In this document: one piece after another, positions 1 to 5,008 of the stretch
How positions within the stretch are numbered: the first letter of the stretch is position 1
How the letters are laid out: every line of letters starts with the position of its first letter
Origin: Clostridiaceae bacterium
Lineage (GTDB): Bacteria; Bacillota; Clostridia; Saccharofermentanales; UBA5734
Length of the DNA: 5,606 bases
Assembly: GCA_012511525.1 (NCBI GenBank)
Contig: JAAZFW010000114.1
Coordinates: 1 to 5,606, forward strand
Reading direction: 5' to 3'
Position numbers and translations under genes: made by a program
The notes under the pieces: generated by a model
The model's database searches: none
What the model was told of the DNA's origin: nothing
Seen by the model: only the letters and a program-made list of their open reading frames with translations

Positions 1-655
1 CCAGCTGTCCGAGCAAAACGGCCAGGATGGCGACCGGCAGGGCCAGCCACTGCAAGGGTGCACGCGGGAGCACCGCATGAGGATGCTGGATCTTGACGAT
101 CCGGACCATGCTGGCGGGCAGCAGCACCGCGAGGCCGGCCAGCGTCGGCAGCACCGGCGCGATCGGGTCCGGGAAGGCGAGCAAGAACGGAATATCGACC
201 AGCAGGGCGATGGCCGCGAAGAGGGGCAGGCGGTTCAGGCGTCGGACCAGGGCGAACAAGACGGCTGTAACCGCGAGCACAATCAGGAAATTCAAAAGCG
301 GCAGCCAGAAGTCGAGGTCCGGCTCGGGGCCGCCCAGCAGCAGCCGCTGGCCAGCCCACGCCAGGTAGTCGGACACGGCAGCCAGCCAGCGGCGCAGCAG
401 TTTCAGGCGATCGAGGATCCACATGCCGGGCAGCCCGATCGCTGCCGCCAGGGCGGGTGCGATCCACCAGCGCCGGCTAAGCAGGGCTGCCAGCAGGGAA
501 CCGGCAAGCGCCAGCCCGATCGCGCCGGACCAGCCCAATTCCATGTCGCGCACGAAAAACAGCGGCTGGGTCAGGCCGAGCGACAAAAGGGCGGTGATCA
601 GGGTGTCCACCGTCCATTCGGCGAGCGGGGATTTTTGCCGTACGCGCGTCACCAT
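1..655 (-). CDS. Polytopic membrane protein, probable N-terminal part of a TgpA-like transglutaminase (partial)
   Basis: Reading leftward, the frame stays open from an ATG at 655 to the window edge, giving 218 codons of an incomplete protein. The product is very hydrophobic. I count about seven candidate membrane segments, near residues 16-35, 43-60, 63-80, 118-137, 144-161, 165-184 and 201-218, with a longer soluble loop at about 82-117. No catalytic domain is visible. Third place after a MoxR ATPase and a DUF58 protein is the usual position of a membrane-anchored transglutaminase-like protein (TgpA/DUF3488 type). In that family a helix bundle precedes an extracytoplasmic Cys-His-Asp domain, which here would lie beyond the left edge. 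The ATG overlaps the end of the DUF58 gene by 7 bp. An in-frame GTG directly after it (652) would give a 4-bp GTGA overlap and sits better behind the AGGGGG ribosome binding site, so either start is possible. The membrane-protein call is firm; the family is inferred from context. Confidence 0.75.
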   Translation of the reverse strand, partial: MVTRVRQKSPLAEWTVDTLITALLSLGLTQPLFFVRDMELGWSGAIGLALAGSLLAALLSRRWWIAPALAAAIGLPGMWILDRLKLLRRWLAAVSDYLAWAGQRLLLGGPEPDLDFWLPLLNFLIVLAVTAVLFALVRRLNRLPLFAAIALLVDIPFLLAFPDPIAPVLPTLAGLAVLLPASMVRIVKIQHPHAVLPRAPLQWLALPVAILAVLLGQL

Positions 656-1845
656 TCCCCCTGCAGGACGCGGGCGACGTCGTCCCCGTAATGGACAAAC
701 CAGACCGGCAGTCCGGATTGCCGGAACAGGCCGGCCAGCTTCGTTTCGTTGGGGTTGCTGCGGGCCGGGCCCGCAACCAAGGTGTAGATCGAGGTGCGGC
801 TGAGCCGGTTCTGCCCGAGCAGGCTGCCCAGTTCCGGCTCGATGCGCGTGGTCAGGACGATGCGTGCGCGAGCGCGGCTGGATCCGAGTGACTGGCGCAG
901 CGGTTGGACAAAACTGCGCCGGCTGTTAAACCGGACCGAGGCCAGCCACTGGTAAATCGGCTGGAAGTCCTTGAGGCTGGATCCGCTCAGGTGCTGCAGC
1001 TGGTGGCCGTGGCCGCTGACCAGCAGATGCCAGTTCTGGCGCAGCAAATAATAGACCAGGGCGGTGGCTGTCTCACAAAAGATGTCCTCGGCCTGGCTGG
1101 CGTTCTCGCCGTCGTACCCGCCGCGATGCAAATCGAGGATCAGCTCGACCGACGGTTCCGTCGCCTGCTCGTAGGTTAGGGTCATCAGATTCTGCTGCCG
1201 TACGGACACCTTCCAGTGGATGTGCTTCCCGGAATCACCCGGCTGGTAATCGCGTACCATGGGGTACGGCTGGTCGTGGTCGTCGGTCAGGTTCTGGTGC
1301 CGGGTGAAGCGCTGCATGTCCAGGGCTGGCATGTTCAGCCGGCTGAGCTCGACCAGGCGCGGATAGACCAGCAAGGGCTTGAGCCGGTAATAGGGCAGGA
1401 GACGCATGTCAAAGGGCAGGCGCAGCAGGCCGAAAAGGTCGAGAAAGTCGATCACGGTCATCCCGACCGCATAAGCGCCGCGGTAGGGGCAGGGCATTTC
1501 CTGGCGGTGCTCCAATCGGCTGTCCGGTGCCAGGTTGAACACCAAATCCTGTTGCCTTTTTTCTGAAGCCAACACCAGGCGGACCCGCATCAGGGGAAAC
1601 GGCAGCGGCTTTTCGTTGTGGATCGTCAGCGTCAGCGTCACCGGGCGTCCGCGCAGGGTGCGCGGCGCGCTCAGTTCCTGGGTGTACGTAAACGTGACGG
1701 CAGCCCAGAGGTTCAGGGCGAGCGTGGCCAGGACCAGAAACAGCTGGCTGAACAGCAGCACATAGAAAACACGGCTGCCGCTCAAAAGGCCGGCAACCAG
1801 GAAAAACGCCGCCAGGCTGAAAAAGACGACCTGGCGCTGCTTCAT
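649..1845 (-). CDS. DUF58 domain-containing membrane-anchored protein
   Basis: This 398-residue protein belongs to the DUF58 family, the usual partner of MoxR AAA+ ATPases. Two adjacent hydrophobic helices at about residues 7-26 and 28-50 anchor it in the membrane. A beta-rich region follows at about 55-165. The DUF58 signature lies at about 197-213, where R198, D199, Y200, the PGD at 202-204, H210 and W211 follow the family pattern R-x-Y-x-x-G-D-x-x-x-x-I-x-W. The C-terminal half (about 230-395) has the strand-helix rhythm of a von Willebrand A-like fold. The first strand, ending ILDLH at 236-240, lacks the D-x-S-x-S metal site, so metal-dependent ligand binding may be absent. The start codon overlaps the upstream MoxR stop in an ATGA, and the stop overlaps the next gene, so translation is coupled on both sides. 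The biochemical function of the family is poorly known; roles in envelope stress or in assembly of other complexes have been proposed. Family assignment is firm. Confidence 0.92.
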   Translation of the reverse strand: MKQRQVVFFSLAAFFLVAGLLSGSRVFYVLLFSQLFLVLATLALNLWAAVTFTYTQELSAPRTLRGRPVTLTLTIHNEKPLPFPLMRVRLVLASEKRQQDLVFNLAPDSRLEHRQEMPCPYRGAYAVGMTVIDFLDLFGLLRLPFDMRLLPYYRLKPLLVYPRLVELSRLNMPALDMQRFTRHQNLTDDHDQPYPMVRDYQPGDSGKHIHWKVSVRQQNLMTLTYEQATEPSVELILDLHRGGYDGENASQAEDIFCETATALVYYLLRQNWHLLVSGHGHQLQHLSGSSLKDFQPIYQWLASVRFNSRRSFVQPLRQSLGSSRARARIVLTTRIEPELGSLLGQNRLSRTSIYTLVAGPARSNPNETKLAGLFRQSGLPVWFVHYGDDVARVLQGEW

Positions 1846-2780
1846 GTGACAGCGGGAACCGGCATGACCCGCACCATATCCTGGAGCAGCCGTTCTGCCG
1901 CCTGGCTGCTCAGGGCCGCTTCGGGACGCAGGACGATCCGGTGCAGCAGGACCGGCAGGACCAGCTGCTGCACGTCGTCAGGCAAAACGAAATCGCGTCC
2001 GGCCAGAACCGCTTTTGCCCTGGCCGCCCGCATCAGGGCGATGCTGCCGCGGGGGCTGATGCCGAGGGCGATCGATTCGTGGCTGCGCGTCTTTTCCGCA
2101 ATCCGGGCGATGTACTCAATCACCGGCCCCGCTACCTTGACCTGAGCCGATTGCTCCTGCAGCTCGAGCAGCTCGGACGGGGAGAGGACCGGCTCGAGAT
2201 CCTGCCAGCGGGGCGGGTCGAGATGGCGCTGCAGGATCGAAAGCTCCTCCTGGTGGCTGGGGTAGCCGATACGCAGGCGGATCAGGAAACGGTCCAGCTG
2301 GGCTTCTGGCAGCGGAAACGTCCCGGCAAACTCAATCGGGTTCTGGGTGGCCAAAACCATGAACGGCTGCGGCACCGGCCGCGTTACCCCGTCGACTGTA
2401 ACCTGGCGCTCTTCCATCACTTCCAGCAGGCTGGACTGGGTTTTGGGGCTGGATCGGTTGATTTCATCGGCCAGGATGATCTGGCTCATGATCGCGCCCG
2501 GGCGGAAAACCATCTCCTGCTGGTCGAACTGGTACAGGTTGTAGCCCGTGATGTCCGACGGCAGCACATCCGGCGTGAACTGGATGCGCCTGAAACTCAG
2601 ATCCAGCGAGCGGGCAAAGGCCTGGGCCAGCGTGGTTTTGCCGACGCCCGGCACATCCTCGATCAGGACATGGCCCTGGCAGAGCAGGGCGATCATGAGC
2701 AAATCAATCGTATCCTGGCGTCCGACCAGGATGCGGGCGATATTTTTCCGGATATCCTGAAGCTTAGCGAGCATCTCCAA
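1842..2780 (-). CDS. MoxR family AAA+ ATPase
   Basis: With the TTG start at 2780 the protein has 312 residues, typical of MoxR ATPases, which act as chaperone-like remodelling machines in the cytoplasm. Motifs are complete: Walker A PGVGKT at 44-49, Walker B ending LADE at 103-106 followed by INR, sensor 1 in LATQNP with N147, the LPEAQLDRF motif at 157-165 containing the likely arginine finger, and sensor 2 in GISPRG with R244. The C-terminal lid domain covers about 225-310. I chose TTG because a perfect AAGGAGGA lies 7 bases upstream. The in-frame ATG at 2774 is 13 bases from it. The ATG at 2846 has no ribosome binding site and would add 22 residues (MPPGPAGLLQ...) that do not resemble the family. 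The gene heads an operon with DUF58 and membrane-protein genes (4-bp overlap with DUF58), the classic MoxR arrangement. The client in this organism is unknown. The family call is essentially certain; the start is likely. Confidence 0.95.
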   Translation of the reverse strand: MEMLAKLQDIRKNIARILVGRQDTIDLLMIALLCQGHVLIEDVPGVGKTTLAQAFARSLDLSFRRIQFTPDVLPSDITGYNLYQFDQQEMVFRPGAIMSQIILADEINRSSPKTQSSLLEVMEERQVTVDGVTRPVPQPFMVLATQNPIEFAGTFPLPEAQLDRFLIRLRIGYPSHQEELSILQRHLDPPRWQDLEPVLSPSELLELQEQSAQVKVAGPVIEYIARIAEKTRSHESIALGISPRGSIALMRAARAKAVLAGRDFVLPDDVQQLVLPVLLHRIVLRPEAALSSQAAERLLQDMVRVMPVPAVT

Positions 2781-2787
2781 GCGCGAT

Positions 2788-2795
2788 TCCTCCTT
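2788..2795 (-). promoter_or_regulatory. Ribosome binding site deciding the MoxR start
   Basis: On the minus strand this reads AAGGAGGA, a near-perfect complement of the 16S rRNA tail. Seven bases separate it from a TTG at 2780 and thirteen from an ATG at 2774. The spacing favours TTG initiation, with the ATG two codons later as the alternative. It lies inside the frame opened by the upstream ATG at 2846, which argues against that longer start. Confidence 0.7.
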
Positions 2796-2824
2796 GACGT
2801 GGCGATCCGGCGTGTTCTGCAAGA

Positions 2825-2836
2825 GTCCGGCCGGAC
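2825..2836. repeat. 12-bp perfect palindrome in the MoxR operon leader
   Basis: GTCCGGCCGGAC is its own reverse complement. It lies between the -10-like element at 2855-2860 and the ribosome binding site at 2788-2795 of the leftward operon, where an operator or leader hairpin would be placed. GC-rich palindromes of this length occur by chance in such DNA, so a role is only a possibility. Confidence 0.35.
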
Positions 2837-2854
2837 CGGGTGGCATACGATGCT

Positions 2855-2860
2855 ATTTTA
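2855..2860 (-). promoter_or_regulatory. Candidate -10 element for the MoxR-DUF58 operon
   Basis: The minus strand reads TAAAAT, five of six matches to TATAAT, in the only AT-rich patch of the intergenic space. No good -35 sits at 17 bases: TTGAGC (2881-2886) is 20 bases away. It could pair instead with the overlapping TATGTT at 2860-2865, at a spacing of 15. Transcription from here would begin near 2848, leaving almost no leader before the ATG at 2846 but a normal leader before the TTG at 2780. Weak on its own. Confidence 0.3.
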
Positions 2861-2890
2861 ACATAGAACCGCGTATCTTCGCTCAAGCTG

Positions 2891-2919
2891 TGGTCAGCGC
2901 GTTCGCTTTAGGATACAAT
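2891..2919 (+). promoter_or_regulatory. Sigma70-type promoter for the SH3b membrane protein gene
   Basis: TGGTCA at 2891-2896 (four of six matches to TTGACA) and TACAAT at 2914-2919 (five of six to TATAAT) are separated by exactly 17 bases. Transcription would start near 2926, giving a leader of roughly 30 bases that contains the ribosome binding site at 2944-2950. It faces away from the MoxR operon, so the two transcription units diverge from one short control region. This is a pattern match only. Confidence 0.5.
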
Positions 2920-2943
2920 AGGCGTGGACTACACGCGCGGGGC

Positions 2944-2950
2944 AAGGAGG
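2944..2950 (+). promoter_or_regulatory. Ribosome binding site for the GTG-started SH3b membrane protein
   Basis: AAGGAGG lies seven bases before the GTG at 2958. This strong site supports the GTG start over the in-frame ATG six codons into the frame (MIKTAM...). Confidence 0.75.
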
Positions 2951-2957
2951 GACCGAA

Positions 2958-4205
2958 GTGATCAAAACGGCCATGACAGTCAGTTTCAACGGCGACGATT
3001 TGCAGCAGTTCAGTTACCTGATCAACGGGACCCATCTCGGATTGCTTTCTGCCGCGGCACAGAATATCCATATTCAGACCAGCCATCGCCAGCTCCAGTA
3101 TGTGGTCGGCATTAGGGCTGCCGAGCCGGATCTGGCCGCAAGCCTTTCCGAGCAGCGCCAGCAGCTCAGCCGCTGGCAGGCTTTTTTGCCGATCCTGGCC
3201 CATCGGGGCAGCGCCAACCTGAATGACCTGATGGTCCAGTACAACCTCCGGCCTGACCTGATGATCTGTTTTGACGAAACCCGCCTGCAGGCCTGGCTTC
3301 CGGTTACGGACGGATTCTACCTGCTGCGCAACGGTGAAATGCGCCGCCTGAAACCCGTCAGCCTGCGCGATTTGGTTTTCGACGAGTCCTATCACGAGAC
3401 CCACCACTACTACTCGTTTCAAATCAGCCAGGACGATTTCATCCTGCTGCTGCCGCCCGATTTGCCCCAGGTGTTCGCCTCCGGCGAGATCGCCGACCTG
3501 CTGCTCGGCTTGCGCCAGCTGCCGGCCAAGATGAGCGAGCTGTTCCAGATCGCCCGCCAGCGCGGCTATCAGCAGGACCAGACCTGGCTGGCGCTGGAGG
3601 TCCTGCACAAGGAAGCGGACCAGCGCCCGGGGCTGGAGCCTGAAGGCCCCGGCGCCCGGCTGCGCAGCTGGATGGACAAGCGCCGTTCAACCGCCTTCGG
3701 CCAGGAAGAGCACGAATCGGATTCGGAAACCATGGCCGATGAGCCGGAAACCCCGGTGCGATCGCGCTTTCAGATCCGCCAGCTCCTCGCTGACCGAAAC
3801 TGGCGCCTGCGCGTCCTCTTGCCAGCCCTGCTTGTTTTAATCCTGGTGATTGTCATCGCGGCCTGGGCCGGCTCGCGAAAGCCTGAAACCGATCCGACCG
3901 ATCCGACAGGAACAACCCTGGCGCCGACACCGACATTGACCGCTGCGGCTACACCGACCCCGACCGTCAAGCCAACCGCCAGCCCGACGCCGACCGAACC
4001 GCCGGTCAAGCTGCAGGTGACCGCCCGGCGGTTGAACCTGCGCGACCAGCCCAGCACCGACGGGCAGTTGTTAGCCACGCTTGAAAACGGCGATATGCTC
4101 ATCCAGATGTCAGAACCTCAGGATGACTGGGTCAAAGTCCAGACCGACGACGGCCTGGTCGGCTATGTCTACTATCCCTACGTCGGAGCGCCCGATGAGG
4201 GCTGA
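2958..4205 (+). CDS. Single-pass membrane protein: degenerate PP2C-like domain, Pro/Thr linker, SH3b domain
   Basis: A 415-residue protein of unknown function with four visible parts. Residues 1-217 follow the PP2C phosphatase layout. A strand and hairpin at 112-131 (ending YLLRNGEMRRL) resemble the family's GDSRxYLxRxGxLxxLT. Residues 157-173 (SQDDFILLLPPDLPQVF) resemble GDxLLLxSDGLxxxL. Residues 204-214 (YQQDQTWLALE) resemble the final DNxTxxxV strand. The metal-binding aspartate of SDG is a proline here (P167), and no ADG motif is visible near residues 49-53, so a catalytically dead pseudophosphatase is likely. A charged stretch (about 218-284) is followed by one membrane helix (about 285-304), a Pro/Thr-rich linker (about 307-349) and an SH3b domain (about 350-409; RLNLRDQPS and the WVKV and VGYVYYPYV strands). 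The positive-inside rule puts the N-terminal domain in the cytoplasm and SH3b outside, where it could bind cell wall. It diverges from the MoxR operon. The helix and SH3b are firm; the PP2C relation is by eye. Confidence 0.85.
   Translation: MIKTAMTVSFNGDDLQQFSYLINGTHLGLLSAAAQNIHIQTSHRQLQYVVGIRAAEPDLAASLSEQRQQLSRWQAFLPILAHRGSANLNDLMVQYNLRPDLMICFDETRLQAWLPVTDGFYLLRNGEMRRLKPVSLRDLVFDESYHETHHYYSFQISQDDFILLLPPDLPQVFASGEIADLLLGLRQLPAKMSELFQIARQRGYQQDQTWLALEVLHKEADQRPGLEPEGPGARLRSWMDKRRSTAFGQEEHESDSETMADEPETPVRSRFQIRQLLADRNWRLRVLLPALLVLILVIVIAAWAGSRKPETDPTDPTGTTLAPTPTLTAAATPTPTVKPTASPTPTEPPVKLQVTARRLNLRDQPSTDGQLLATLENGDMLIQMSEPQDDWVKVQTDDGLVGYVYYPYVGAPDEG
3888..3905 (+). repeat. Tandem 9-bp repeat at the start of the Pro/Thr linker
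   Basis: ACCGATCCG occurs twice head to tail and encodes T-D-P, T-D-P just after the membrane helix. It starts the low-complexity linker, which continues with degenerate ACCCCGACC-like units encoding P-T. Such repeats allow the linker length to vary by slippage in whole codons. Confidence 0.6.
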
Positions 4206-4219
4206 CAAGGCGCATCGGC

Positions 4220-5008
4220 TTATTGCGGCCTGAAAGTCTCCAAATAGTTCTGACAGTATTCGTCCTCGCCGGCGAGGACGAGCCCCGCCTGGCACAGGGC
4301 CATCAGCTCGGTGTCCAGTGTATTGAGGATCGCGCTGTCCAGTCCGCAGGCCATCGCCTGGAGCAGGAAGGCACGGTTGAGGTAGCGGCGCGCCGGCAAG
4401 CCATACGAAATATTGCTCAGTCCCGCCACCAGGTGAACCCCTTCGGGAAAGCGGCGGCGCAAGGTTCGGATCGCCAGGTAGGCGTTGCGGCCGGCCTTAT
4501 CGTCGGTCGATACCGGCTGGATCATCGGATCCAGGAACAGGCGGTCGGCCGGCAGTCCTTTCCTGGCGGCTGCGTCAAGAATCTGCTCGGCCGCCTGAAG
4601 CCGTTCGTCCAGGTCGCGGGGAAAATGGTCTGCCGGCATCAGAAGCGCGATCAGGCCGGCCTGGTGTTCCATAGCCAGGTCCAACATGGTTTCGCAGCGG
4701 GTTTTTTCCAGCGTCATCGAATTGAGCAGCAGGCCAAAACCGGCGTTGGGGCAGACCCGGGCCAGCACGGCCGGGTCAGGCGAATCGAGCACCAGCGGTT
4801 TTTGACTGTGCGCGCGCACCAGGGCGACGAGCCGGGACAGCACCTCCGCCTCATGTTCCTGGAACATGCCGGCATTAACATCAAGGTAATCGGCCGGGCT
4901 GCTGTTTAGCCGCATGACCAGGTCGATAAGCGCCTTTTCGTCCCAGTCAGCCAGGGCTTTCTGCACGGCAGGAATCGAACTGTTCAGGTTTTCAGCGATC
5001 AAAATCAT
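4220..5008 (-). CDS. acsE: Methyltetrahydrofolate:corrinoid protein methyltransferase (AcsE-like)
   Basis: This cytoplasmic enzyme would transfer the methyl group of 5-methyl-THF to the cobalt of a corrinoid protein, the step that ends the methyl branch of the Wood-Ljungdahl pathway. Its 262 residues form a single pterin-binding TIM barrel, and the length matches, from memory, the Moorella thermoacetica enzyme. Family motifs keep their positions: ENLN at 6-9, DVN at 43-45, LDS with D75, N96 in LLLNS, LDP with D160, GLSN with N199 (the position of the catalytic Asn), and MACGLD at 219-224. A ribosome binding site AAGGAG lies six bases before the ATG. The gene overlaps the upstream methylenetetrahydrofolate reductase by 17 bp, so substrate production and use are coupled. 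Its stop is 14 bp from that of the convergent gene. Dihydropteroate synthase is a relative but a poor fit. The partner could be the carbonyl-branch CFeSP or another corrinoid protein, and the window does not show which. Confidence 0.88.
   Translation of the reverse strand: MILIAENLNSSIPAVQKALADWDEKALIDLVMRLNSSPADYLDVNAGMFQEHEAEVLSRLVALVRAHSQKPLVLDSPDPAVLARVCPNAGFGLLLNSMTLEKTRCETMLDLAMEHQAGLIALLMPADHFPRDLDERLQAAEQILDAAARKGLPADRLFLDPMIQPVSTDDKAGRNAYLAIRTLRRRFPEGVHLVAGLSNISYGLPARRYLNRAFLLQAMACGLDSAILNTLDTELMALCQAGLVLAGEDEYCQNYLETFRPQ
4260..4281. repeat. 22-bp perfect palindrome in the 3' end of the acsE-like gene
   Basis: Positions 4260-4270 (TCGTCCTCGCC) are the exact reverse complement of 4271-4281. 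As RNA it could fold into a 9-bp stem with a CCGG loop on either strand. It encodes part of the C-terminal LVLAGEDEY of the methyltransferase and lies 55 bases past the stop of the convergent SH3b gene. No T-run follows on either strand, so it is not a classic rho-independent terminator. It could still stall or protect the ends of the two convergent transcripts. Confidence 0.55.

Noticed and set aside
77..803. Two overlapping plus-strand open frames at the left edge (77-691 and 423-803)
   Set aside because: Both are antisense to the hydrophobic membrane protein and the end of the DUF58 gene. Their Arg, Gln and Ala-rich content is typical of the complement of Leu/Ala-rich membrane codons.
1941..2861. 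Long plus-strand open frame (306 codons) opposite the MoxR gene
   Set aside because: It is antisense to a gene with a full set of AAA+ motifs, is rich in Q, R and G as expected of a GC-rich shadow frame, and matches no family I recognise.
2883..3608. Minus-strand open frame (241 codons) opposite the SH3b protein gene
   Set aside because: It is antisense to a gene with a good promoter, ribosome binding site, membrane helix and SH3b domain. Its composition is that of a shadow frame.
4206..4300. Rho-independent terminator between the convergent genes
   Set aside because: The 14-bp gap has no stem-loop with a T-run, and the nearby palindrome at 4260-4281 is not followed by a T-run on either strand.
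4223..4909. Plus-strand open frame (228 codons) opposite the acsE-like gene
   Set aside because: It is the complement of conserved methyltransferase codons and shows no domain of its own.
4220..5008. Dihydropteroate synthase (folP) as the identity of the methyltransferase
   Set aside because: The fold is shared, but the positions of D75, N96, D160 and N199, the MACGLD motif and the neighbouring reductase fit the AcsE group.
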